64,000 bases of DNA. Origin: Scilla litardierei. Lineage: Eukaryota; Streptophyta; Magnoliopsida; Asparagales; Asparagaceae. A model generated the notes under the pieces. The model searched no databases, was not told the origin of the DNA, and saw nothing but the letters and a program-made list of their open reading frames with translations. Shown here piece after piece: positions 44,252 through 55,460 of this stretch (its first letter is position 1; each line of letters starts with the position of its first letter). The stretch spans positions 10,493,878 to 10,557,877 of the forward strand of contig CM061139.1 of NCBI GenBank assembly GCA_030789695.1, given 5' to 3'. The position numbers were made by a program, and so were the translations under genes.

Positions 44252-45263
44252 GTTGTACCAATATATATTCCCATGTCTGAGAAAGATCAAATTTAATAAA
44301 AGAATAAGTTCTTTTTCAAACATTGCATATGAATCTCTTGAGAAATGTTTGTGTATATTTTTGAAATCTCAGCTGAATTCTAGTATGTCGGACAAATTGA
44401 GGTTGGCTCTCTCACATGAGCAACCGCCTTATTCTATCAGACGGATAGAATAGAGATGAGACCTGTTTAAAGTCAAAATCATCAGACGGATGATTTAGAG
44501 TCATGACTTAAACAAAATGGTCACATGAAAGATCTGCATCATATGGATGCTTACAGAAGATCTCAGAGGATTTTTGAAATCCCATCTGTCTAAATGCGGG
44601 ATGTGAGTCCAACGGATTATTTGAGTAGAACAAGGGACTCAAAGTCAGACATTGTGGTGTCTGATCATCATCCTTACAACATCATTGAGACATACACTCC
44701 CTGGGAAAGGAGCGATGTTGTAATATGTGTTCATACCACGTATGCATTTCGACCACTGAGTTAGTAGCAATAGTGTTTGCTATTATGTGAGACTCAAAGG
44801 CCATATGGGTCTTAACTCTTACCCTCAAGGACTCCAATTGGTTCCTTTAGATTTGACGAGATGATCGCTATCTTAGCGTGTTGCTAATGGGCTATGATAA
44901 TTCGGCTCGGCGGGACATGTTAGAAAAGCGAATCAAGTCAAGATCAGAAGGTTCGCAAGAAGAGGAAGATTGATTTCATATTCACATTTGGACTTTAATG
45001 ATTCAAAGCTGGCCAGCCAATTGTGATCCAGATGGGATTCAATTGTTGAATATAAAGTATAAGAAATGTGAAGAAATAATCTAGGGTAAAGCATGCGTTG
45101 AACTACTCAACTTTGCACCTTCGAGGTCGTTGTGTATCTCTAACAAGTGCACAACAACAGACTCTACGCGCATGACGGTCGCACGGTCTATTTCTCGGTA
45201 TGATAGATGAAAGAACTAAGAGAAAGACGTTCTCTTACAATCCCCTCAAGTGTGAGTGGGAGA
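44252..45263 (+). other. 3' untranslated region of Copia-3
   Basis: About 1 kb with no coding region; a short imperfect repeat around CATCAGACGGAT occurs near 44440 and 44480. It closes with polypurine AGTGTGAGTGGGAGA just before the 3' LTR. Confidence 0.7.
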
Positions 45264-45868
45264 TGTTGGATATGGAAGACGTTAGCACACCCTTGTAGGG
45301 GATGTATGAGGGAATACGGACCTCGAACGTCGCATACACGAAGTCGTGTGCAAAGGGAATATGTTCCCTTGCGGAGAGGATCACTAGATTGATGGGAAAG
45401 TCGCATTATATGTGCATAAGTGCATGCGACATATGGCTAATAAAGGGGTAATATCTTAAGCTTATATTGTACCATGCATATGGTACAACTTAAGCTTATA
45501 ATATGCCATGTACGATGGTACACCTTAGTTAAAGTGTTCCAAAGGAACAATTACTCCTAAAATAACTACCTTGGGGGCTATAAATAAGACCCAAGGGTTA
45601 GCCATTTCCTTACACTTTTGCATGGCATTCTTGCATGCATTTCTTTCTAGCGAAGCTCTGCCGAAATCCTTCTTCTCTCTTTATCCAAGTTCTTAATCTA
45701 AAAGTAGAGATTTAGATTGTGGATTTAGTAGCCTTACTCCGTTCGTGAGAAGACTCGATCCGTCGTGGCGAATCCGAATGCGAAGTTCGTAGACTACCGT
45801 GCCGCATACGCAAGCGTAAGTCTCAACTTCATTTATCGATCCTAACTCTGTTTTGGCAGGATCCTACA
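45264..45868 (+). repeat. 3' LTR of Copia-3
   Basis: 605 bp, about six substitutions from the 5' LTR and no indels seen. Followed by the TSD TAAAC. Confidence 0.95.
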
Positions 45869-46450
45869 TAAACCATATGGACCATATTCCTAAATTGTGA
45901 TGAATTCATAGATTTGTTGCTAGAATTGATTAAGGTTAGGTTTTGATCGATTGATTACGGGTATCTAGGAATTCATATCGATTGGGATTTGCAAGAGATT
46001 GGATCCCAATTGATAGGAAGGCCTAGATATTCGATTTAGATTGACAATTGGATTTCTCTAGATTTGGTTTGCAAGAGATTGGACCAAAGCTAGGATTTTT
46101 AATTGTGATTCTATACTAATATCCGGTTGCAAGAGATTGAATGGATAGGAACTATCATAACCTAGGTCGTAGCTCGAGTTTGCACGAGAGTGGGCTCGAG
46201 ATACGAATGAACAATGATGTCGTTCTTCACGCTAGAGGCTTAGGCTAGGGTTTGCACGAGAGTGGGCCCTATCCTAGGTTTGTTATAGACTGGCAATAGC
46301 GCGAGAGCGTGAGCTTGGTTCTACATTAAGTTGCGACTATTTCACTTATATTCAAGCTTAGCAACAATGAAACTTATGATTTACAAGGATGAGAGAAGGT
46401 ATGTAGTGGGGATTTCCTATCCCTAGACGCTTTATTATATTGAAATTTTC
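45869..46450 (+). repeat. 5' LTR of Athila-B, second part, truncated
   Basis: Resumes after Copia-3 and aligns with 63485-64000 of the 3' LTR, then breaks near 46450, where sequence matching Athila-A position about 17258 (after gag-protease) begins. The LTR 3' end and PBS are absent. Confidence 0.8.
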
Positions 46451-46594
46451 TAGATCATTCATATGGAGGATGACTAAGGCAAGGAAGAGCGCTCCAGGAA
46501 TGCGCTCAGGCCCCAGGAGAAGGAATGGACTGATTGGAGGAAGAAAAACAGATAATAGAGCGCAAACAGAGAGCCGTTGCAGAAAACAGGAGGC

Positions 46595-46925
46595 CACTCG
46601 GCCGAGTAACATATGTCACTCGGCCGAGCAAAGACTCCACTCGGCCGAGAGGAGTACCAATCAGGGAAGATCCTACAGACCAACTCTCTGTTATTTTCTG
46701 TCAATTTACAGTATAATTTGCCACTCGGGCGAGTGACTTATCACTCGGCTGAGTGAATCAGATACCCTCCACGCTTAGACAATTGCTGAGTGGCCGAGCC
46801 ACTCGGCCGAGTGGAACTTGTCCATTCGGCCGAGGGAGAAAAGCCACTCAGCCGAGTCATAAGTTGTGTAGTTCGTTTCAAAGCCTTCTTCACTCGGTCG
46901 AGTGAAGTCATCACTCGACCGAGTC
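46595..46925. repeat. Internal CTCGGCCGAG palindrome array (Athila-B)
   Basis: About nine full or degenerate copies (CTCGGCCGAG, CTCGGTCGAG, CTCGACCGAG, CTCAGCCGAG, CTCGGGCGAG) in 330 bp ahead of the second ORF, matching 17407-17669 in Athila-A. Confidence 0.9.
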
Positions 46926-46935
46926 GTAACTATCC

Positions 46936-46943
46936 TATATATA
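46936..46943 (+). promoter_or_regulatory. Putative internal promoter TATA box (Athila-B)
   Basis: CCTATATATACAGG 11 bp after the array and about 540 bp before the ATG at 47482, nearly the same distance as in Athila-A. Confidence 0.55.
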
Positions 46944-47481
46944 CAGGGCTGCGGCTCAGCGAATTTCGAAACTTTTTTCCCCAAATCGCCCGAGCCCTAT
47001 ACTGCCCCTTCTCCTTCCTTCACCCGATCCTGCATCCCGTCGCCTGAGCCGTTGCCCCGCTGCCAACCGACGTTTGCCTTCGGTCGCCGCCGCCTCTTCG
47101 CAGCTGCTCGCCGCCAGCGCCGCCTTCCCAGTCGCCTTCCCATCCGCCGTTCACCCCCATATCGACCCAAAACGCCTATTTCTCCTCCATTCTCCCGATC
47201 TGTACGCCCATTGCGCCCCATACTCAAATCAATTCATATATATATCTATTATACCCCCATCTCCTCCCATATTTGTTGATGTACATCGCTGATTTTATTG
47301 TTTGCTTTTCAGGATAGCTTGGGGGAGCTTTGGGGAGATTCTGGACGCATTCGGAGCTTCGCGGAGGAGGCGTCTCTTTGCACTCTTCAGATTTTGCTCT
47401 CGCATCATGCTCAGGTGTACTCGTTTCATCATCTAGCACTTTGCATTTTTATTTGGGTAGTGGGCACGTCTCGCGACACAC

Positions 47482-49464
47482 ATGCCGCCACGCCTTAGGC
47501 CACGTACACGGGCGCCCTCTTCCAAGCGGAAGAGACCAGACGATCCTGGTCCCTTTTCCACTAGGGCGGACTCCTCGCCACCTAGTCCACCCCCACCTAC
47601 ACAGCCGCCTCCTACTGATCCAATTCCACCACCTGCACAGCCAGCCCCCGCTATCGATGCGATGGGGATTACGTTCAGAGATGACGGACACCGCGCCAGA
47701 TTTGAGCGTATCTCCCATCGCTCGATTGTACCCTCTATGTTTGCACACCTAGCTAACCTAGACCGCCTAGAGGTACTTGAGGGGCTGCTCACGTTGTACG
47801 ACAACGTGGGTTGGCATGACTTTATGTCCGTGTCGGCGGACACCTACATCTGCCCGACACTTGTGGTCCTGAGCTCCATTGCCCGGACCGCTGGAGGATG
47901 CTCATTTCATTTGATGGATTGAGAGTGCGAGGTCACTTTCGATATGCTTCGAGCTTTCTTCCAATGGCCCGATGTACCGGTCCCTGACTGCGCTTACGCT
48001 CCCATGCACATCCCACCCCCGTCATTCGACACGCACGCCTTTTGGACACAGATCACGGGTTCACCACTCGCCTTTGACCCTAGTAGGGCCAAGGCATCTG
48101 CCGTTCTCCACCCCTACCTCTACATAGCACAGCGCCTTATGGTGACCACTTTTCTTGCGAGGTACGAGCCCGGGACGCTGTCTATGCTAGAGATCTACAT
48201 GCTCTATGCGATGACATGCCCTAGGGTACTCGATAGGGGTAGTGACGCTATGGCCCCCACCGTTGAGATTGAAATTGCCAGTTGGTTCCTAGACTGCATA
48301 GTTATTTCTGTTGGCGCTCGTACGGCTATTTGATGCGGCGGTCTAGTTACCCTCTTGGCCCTTATGACCGGCGTTGACCTACCCGCTGACTTGCTTCGAC
48401 CACTGGGCCCCACTTCACTTTCGATAGATATTATGGCCCGGATGAGGATGATGCGTCCTCATGGTCGTCAGCACTGGGTGTGGCTGCACGGTCCTTTTAC
48501 TGCGGACTACATGGTTCTCCTGAGCCATGCTCGGACACATATCAGACCAGACGGCGGAGAGTGGATTCCAGCAATGGATCTCCTCATCTCCACCGCCTAC
48601 GTGCTCGAGCCAGAGGGTGCTCAACAGGAGCCCCTCATTCCACCCCAGGACCCTGTGATCCCTCAGCTTGCACCTGACCTGTCTGCACCTCCCAACACAT
48701 CTGTCCACATGTTTGTTAGTGTCGAGAGCACTTTTGCTAAGTCCACGTCCTCCATCGCCACCACCACTGTGCCCATTTCTATCGATCCCATTTCAGATGC
48801 GAGCCCCGAGCGCCCCACCACCATTTTTGAGAGTGGCGAGACCTCCGTTACCGCCGCAGTGGAGACGCTGTCCTTACTTCTGTTTTCGGCTTCTGGGGAG
48901 TCACTTCCTGTGCACTTCACGGCCTTCCCAGCCTTCGACGCGTCTGTCTCCCCTCCCGCTGTCTTCTCTGAGAGTGTCGTGACTTCTGTCCCCACGTCTG
49001 CGTCACTTACCACCCTGCCCTCCTCGTCGCCTGTTTTCATTACTGCTTCTTCTTCTGCTCCTTCCTCTTCGACCTTGCCTACGTCTCAGCCTTCCACCGA
49101 GGCTGAGCGACACTTAGTGAGCACAGTACCACTTTCCCACCCCACAGCTGCACCCATCCTTTACGGTGGCCGTGCGAGACAGCGCCGTTCTTCCACCCCT
49201 CTGCTACACCTCCCCCCAACACCCTAGTTCTGTGCATCCGTGCTCTTGAGGGGGCAGATAGTGGACTCAGAGGAGATTTTAGGGCTCTCTCCGCTACTGT
49301 CAGTGCTGTTCAGACCCGCGTCACTATACTTCCTAGTATTCAGGCTTGCCTGAATCAGATTCTTGCGCGTCTACCTCCGCCACCTACACCCACCCAGCAG
49401 CACCCACGCCCACCTCCACCTCCACCACAGGACGGTGCTGGTGCACCACCACCACCCCACTAGG
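47482..49464 (+). pseudogene. Athila ORF-1-like protein of Athila-B, disrupted
   Basis: Homologous to 18275-20400. Starts MPPRLRPRTR with KRKR, then Pro-rich linker, then GITFRDDGHRARFERI. In-frame TGA stops at 47920-47922 (Arg codon in LMDRE of Athila-A) and 48331-48333 (a Cys codon). The frame is otherwise kept to 49227; the Leu-rich tail (LRGDFRALSATVSAVQ) continues in another frame to about 49464. By eye roughly three quarters of residues match Athila-A across the globular part. Confidence 0.7.
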
Positions 49465-51360
49465 CACACACTGGATGCCTTCAACCTTTTTGCTGCTGTT
49501 TTCCTGGTGTCTTTGAGCCTGCTGATTTTGCACCCCTCCTCCATATACGTTTTATGCACCTTCTGGTCATATCTATTTATATCTTTCTGGGAGAGTGGGA
49601 GTATTTTTGGGGACACACTTATCTGCACCATTTTGATCTCTACATGCATCACTTGCATACGCATCATATTTTTATTTTTATTTTTCTTTTCTTTTCATCC
49701 TGCATGCATCCTCACCCACCCCACACATATCTCATCTCTCGGTGTGCCACACTCTGCACATTGAGGACACTGTGCACTTTAGCTTGGGGGAGTGAGTTCT
49801 CACATTTTTCATTTTTTGTCGCCTTTTATTTTTATTTTCTCACATTTCTTCGTTTTTACACTTATTTTCACCACTTTTTCGTTTTTTATCATGCATCACG
49901 TTTTTTCTATTTTTCTGAGTGTGCTGCATTGTATAGTGGTTTTATTTTCTTTTATCCTTATTTCTTTCATCTTTTTGCTAGAGATGATTTTTCTGTGATG
50001 ATGACGACGTGGTGTTAGCTTATCTCTATATGCATACTATTTTGTCATGCCATAGTTTTTATTTCAGATATCATATGCTATGTCTTGCTATGCATTCTAG
50101 ATGGTAACCCACTCTTTTCTGTATGAATATGGATGAAATTCTGTTATTAGCTGATGTCTGATACTTTACATGTATACTTTTCGTAGAAAACACACCAAGA
50201 TTCACGCATTGATTGCTTAAATTTGGAGTACTGCTTTGCTTCTTATATCACTTCTTATTGCATGATATTGTACGCTTCACTTTCAGGTTTAATGAATGTA
50301 TGCTAGGTTGATATGACTGGGTTGGTTTACTTTCTGCGATTTAACTGAGTAGATTACATTACTCTGCTGAAAGTTGTCGTGCACGTCCTATAGAGTGAAC
50401 TGAGTGTTACATATATTTCTTTCTCCACATATCTTGAGCTTTATTTCTCTACTTATATTCATTGGTGAACCTCCCTTTAGTGGACCCTATTTTGGCATTT
50501 TCCCCCGCTATAAAAGTCCAAGCTCCACTTCCCCCAAAATCAAAAAGAAAAAAAATGTATGCATATCTTTCTATTCTTTTGATTTGGGATCTCAGATGTA
50601 TATATGCTATTGGAAAAAAGAGAGAGAGAAAAAAATGAGGAAAAGGGGGAAGATAAAAGAGAAAAGAAGCTTATACATGATCCCATCTCATACTCTTTCT
50701 CCCTTTCTTTCCTCTTTTATTTTTATTTTTCATGGAGCTACAAAAATGGGGAATGTATTTATTGATTATCTTATGCCACCTCGATTATAGATAAGCTTGG
50801 GGGAGATGATCCAATGATGTGTGAGAGAGTGACTACTTGACTGTGCATGACAACCGAAGCTAGGTAATTTTCTATACTCGGTGAGATTACTAAAAGTTAT
50901 ATGAAATCCGGGAATTGAAGCTTAGCATGCACTTCATGAAAACCACTTCTTTCTATTCTTATTGCTTCTCATTGTGTGATGTATCTTATATTCCAAATAG
51001 AAAGCATTCAATTGAAAAGTGTGTGATCTATGAATGTGTATACCGTTTTAGATGCTTCAGACGATGTTAATTCTAGGATGATTCCATATTTCATACTATT
51101 TTGATATTCTTGGGTTTCTATTTTGAATGCATCCTTATATCATGATATCGAGATAAAAATCTTTGGCATGTGTTTTATATTCGCCGTGTGCTACATGAGT
51201 AAGCGAAACCCACGTCCTGAGAAAATAATCTAGCACCTCTCTCTCTCTTTGTTTTCTTTCTTATTTCCTTTTTCTTTTTCCTATACATTATTTTTATCCA
51301 TCGAGTTCGCCTTTTACTCATCTTCCTCGAGGACGAGTAAGAGGTAAGCTTGGGGGATTT
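49465..51360 (+). other. T-rich non-coding 3' region and polypurine tract of Athila-B
   Basis: Same order as 20401-22288: CACATTGAGGACACTGTG and TTTAGCTTGGGGGAG near 49757-49795, a purine-rich stretch near 50618-50670, CCTCGAGGACGAG, and polypurine AGCTTGGGGGATTT ending at 51360. Confidence 0.75.
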
Positions 51361-52188
51361 TGATCACTCCATATTTTATACCTTTTGTCTGCATGTTTGC
51401 ATGCCATTTTGATCGCCCATATCGCGCTTTTTATGATTATTCAATGATATCGCATTGCTTTTCACTATTTCTTGTATTTCAGGAAATATGGAGCGATCGG
51501 GAGCGAATGTGAGATCAGAGGATTTGCAAGCGCTTAGGAGTGTCGCCCACGGCTCATTCGAGGACTTATCAGTGATAGAGGATGAGCGGAAGAAGAAGGG
51601 AATCAATAGGAGCGACGAGGAAGCAAAAAAGAAGAATAATAAGCTCAGCATCACATCACTCGGCCGAGTAGAATGCTCACTCGGCCGAGCAAGGAAGCCT
51701 ACTCAGGCAAACAGAACGGATACGCACAAGAGATATTCAGCGTATACTCGGCCGAATGAAGAAAGCCCACTCGGCCGAGTGAGAAAGTGCACTCGCCCGA
51801 GTGGAACAGGGAATTCGTCCAGAGAAAGGCCAGAGATACTGGAAATTTCAGAGACCCTGAGGAGGCCCCACTCGGCCGAGTAAAGAAGCCACTCGGCCGA
51901 GCCACCCCCCGATGACAGACCCTGAAACCCCTGAAGTTACTGTTTTTCTGCAGGGTTTGTCACTCGGCCGAGTGACAAGGGTCACTCGGCCGAGTGACCC
52001 TCTCTGACTGCTGTTAGGATCGTGGATTTTGGGCTGCGCAGGGGTAGTTTGGGTACGATTTTTTGGACGATTTTAGAGGGTATTTAAACCCTGTTTTTAC
52101 CCTAGTTTGAAGAGCTTTTGAACAATTAATTTCTAAACTTTCTTTTAGAATTTAGACGGCTACTCTTTGTGAAATCTCAGCTGGAGAT
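51361..52188 (+). repeat. 3' LTR of Athila-B, first part
   Basis: Starts TGATCACTCC; palindrome array 51657-51998; TATTTAAA near 52081. Interrupted after GAGAT at 52184-52188 by Gypsy-T. Confidence 0.9.
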
Positions 52189-55100
52189 TGTCACACCCCG
52201 CTTCCCATTCTACCGGGAGCGAGAACGCGAGCGGGTCCGCGATGTGCTTAAAACAAAGAGGAGTACTTTTTTTTCTTCCTCCTTGGTTTAAACACACTAA
52301 GCGTCCATGAAATAATATGGCAGGATCTTGCATGCTTATAAGAAATAGTACAGATGACATTATTACAATACCAAAGCGTCTGAAAGTAAAGTACAACATA
52401 GGCCTAGTATGGCCGCAATCAACAAGTACAACAATTACATTATTCATATATATAAAGTGCAGTCACGAAGGGGAATGTCTAGTCTTCTGTGGGTAGATAC
52501 TCCACGTAGCCTTCGAGCTCTGGCTCGGTTCCTGCAGCAAAGACTTCAACGAACTCACTGTCGGTACCTGACGGACATTTCGTAAAAACAACAAAATGAA
52601 ATGTCCGTCAGCGAGGTATACTCGGCAAGATATTCTCAAAACCAAAATGTTAGACATTTAAATTAAAAACTGAAAACACAAGTGATAAGATAAGTAGAAA
52701 AGAGTTATAGCAGTGTAAAGCAGTTAAATGTTCGCAACCATTTGTAACCTGCAACAATTTATAATCTGATAGCAATTGGCGATACTGCTAGCAACCTGCA
52801 ACAATTCAATATTCAATAACAATTTTCAAAGCCATCTGTAACATGTGACAATTTAACATTCAATGATCACACTATAGCAACCTGCAGAAAAGATGTTAGA
52901 ACAATTAATCAAAAACTAGTCTATCCTAGTGATAAGTCCATGTCCAAGAGTACTAGAGATAACCAACATGCATCCTGCGACGGTAGCAACTCCGAGGCTT
53001 ACCCACCGTTCCGATATGGCAACGGTCAAGGATCTAACCCCCGTAATGTGTTGGAGGTAATTTAGTATGGCGCATCCAGTCATTCTGTGACACTTGTGAT
53101 CATAGACTACCCCAATCCCAGGTCAAGTCTAGTGGCGGTCAAAAGAATGTGTACTATATGTCTATTATTGAAATTCCATCTTCCATTCTATATTATTAAA
53201 GTTCCATCTTCCATTCAATATTGTTGAAGTTCCATCTTCCATTCAGTCAATTCAATCGCGGTGTTCCAATAGTCTGTACAACAGTCTCGTGAAAGTTCAC
53301 AACTTCACGACTCGATTAAATGAAAACATCAGGATCAGTTAAATAAATAAAAGAACGAGTAAGATGTGATTTTAACCAAGCAAAAGAGTTTAAATTAGCT
53401 TAAAATACTTTCTAAGACTAGTAGTTATTTTTCAAGATTGTTTAAATAATTTTTAACAATTTTAGACCATTTAAAATAGCCGAAAACTATTTTAAAATCA
53501 AGAAACTATTTTAACGATGAATGTTCAAAGAATTTTTTCGAGCAAACCGTACATCAGAATTCTTCAAACAAGGTGTCAAAATGATCGTATTCACTAGTAC
53601 TAAGACATATATTTTTATCGTACATTGGTGTACGTAAAAATCACAGGTTATGAATTTTAAAAGGATTTTTAAAACAAGAAATTATTAATAATACCCATGT
53701 TCAAAGATTTATTCCGGACAAACCGTAAGTCGGAATTCTGTAACAAGATGTCAAAACGATCGTATTTACAAGTACTGTAACATATATTTTTATCGTACAT
53801 CGGTATGTGTAAAAATTGCAAGATACGAATTTTAAAAGGATTTTAACCTATTTAAGTTTTGCCTTTAAAAATTCACTGTGAGAAATATACTTGCCTTATG
53901 GCGTTGAAACTAGCACCAATGGATCCGATTCGACGTTTCTGATTTTCTGGGACTAGTCTCGTAATTTTCTGAGGCCTGTACGAATTACTATGAATTTAAA
54001 CCCAATAATAGCATTTAATAAATATATGTAAATACGAAAATACGTATTAAAATACGTATTTAATACATATTATTTTTAAAACCAAACACATCGCTCCGTT
54101 TATTACCCGAGAGAGAGAGAGGGCGATAGCGGGCGGTGGCGTCGCGACGAGGCGGCGGCGGTCTCCGGCAGCGTCGAGCGGTGGCGGCGTCGGGCGACTC
54201 CGGCGAGGTGAGCGGGAACAGGGGAGGGCTGCTCGGGGTTCACGGCAGACGGCGGGGAGCAGGCGGGCTTGGTCGGAGCGGCTCGTCGGAGGGGCAGTGC
54301 GGCGGTCGAGATCGGAGCTCGCGGGGGCGCTACAGTGGGCTCCTGGGAGGCTTCGGCGGCGGCGTTTCGACGGCGGTCGGAGCAGGGGAGCACGGTGATG
54401 CCCTGGTGCGGGTGGCGGTTGTGCTTGGACGGCGAGCGGACGAGCGGCGATGGGCGAGTAGCGGCGCTCGCCGTGGAGGGGGTGGCGGTCGGAGAACGGG
54501 CGGTGGCGGAGTTGAAGAGGAGAGCGGGAGAGATTCAGAGGGAGAGCGTGAGTAGAAGAGAGGGGGAGGTCAGACGAGAGAAGTTGGGTTCGGGGTTCTG
54601 TTGGTTGCCTGGGGATGGGTTTTTGGTCTGTGAGGAGAGAAGAGCTTAAGCAAGGGGATTAAATAGGGGTTAAGTATTAATAGTTTAATGGGAGAGCAAT
54701 AAATATTTAGTCCAAGGATTTAATGCAAAGTTTAGCTCTTTTTGACAAAGAGAAAGCAATTTAGACTCCAACTCTATTATACAACGTGTGAGCTTGCCGA
54801 CATTAGGGAACTAAGCTATGTAATTTAGTTAAGTAAAAGTAATTAGTGAAGATCATTGGTAAACCCTTGCAACCAAATTACGATTTTGCCCTTGGGGTTA
54901 AACGACTCCGAAAAATTACGAAAATATAGCCATGGGTTCGTATCGTCACGAGGATCGTGACTACAAGATCCATTTCGTAGTTTGGACTACGGGAATACGA
55001 GTTTTGGGCCAAAACGTTTAGGAAGCGGGTTTGCGGGTTCTCTATTGATCTGACTTCGGAAAATTACGAAATTAATGTGAGAGGCTCTAAATGATCTTAG

Positions 55101-55387
55101 AGTGATACTGTAGAAGTTTGAATTCATTTTGATAACGTTTACTTAGAAAAATAATTGTTACGACTGAAATGTTAAAATTGAGTTTAAATAATTATAAAAA
55201 TCATTTAGGGATTTAGGTTGGTACTCGTATACCCTAAAATATGTTATAAGTATATTGGTTCCACAAAACATTTTTTATAAATGATTTATAAACTATTTTG
55301 ATGTTCAACTTCTAACAAACCATTATAAAATATTATTAATTAAGAAAATACGTAGAAAATGGGTATTGCTAAATACGGGTCATCACA
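52189..55387 (-). repeat. 3' LTR of Gypsy-T (left in the window)
   Basis: TGTCACACCCCG to GGTCATCACA on the plus strand. A GC-rich segment at 54110-54600 gives long Gly/Ala frames on both strands that are not genes; the segment contains an 18 bp stretch missing from the other LTR. Polypurine TATAAGGTGGGTAGAA (minus) adjoins it at 55388-55403. Confidence 0.9.
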
Positions 55388-55460
55388 TTCTACCCACCTT
55401 ATAAAAATTCCGTCCTCGGAATTTCTCACACTAAAATACATATAATAAAGATACAATGAA

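Larger units (their letters stand above)
38149..45868 (+). mobile_element. Copia-3: young but defective Ty1/copia element
   Basis: LTRs of 605 bp each (38149-38753 and 45264-45868) with about six differences, flanked by TAAAC at 38144-38148 and 45869-45873. Contains Met PBS, an unusually long 1.84 kb leader, frameshifted gag, protease lacking its active site, integrase, RT with a stop, most of RNase H missing, and a 1 kb 3' untranslated region. Confidence 0.95.

Noticed and set aside
54103..54649. Long Gly/Ala/Arg-rich frames on both strands in a GC-rich segment, repeated at 62071-62602
   Set aside because: The segment is part of the Gypsy-T LTR, frames differ between the two LTR copies through indels, and no family resemblance is seen.
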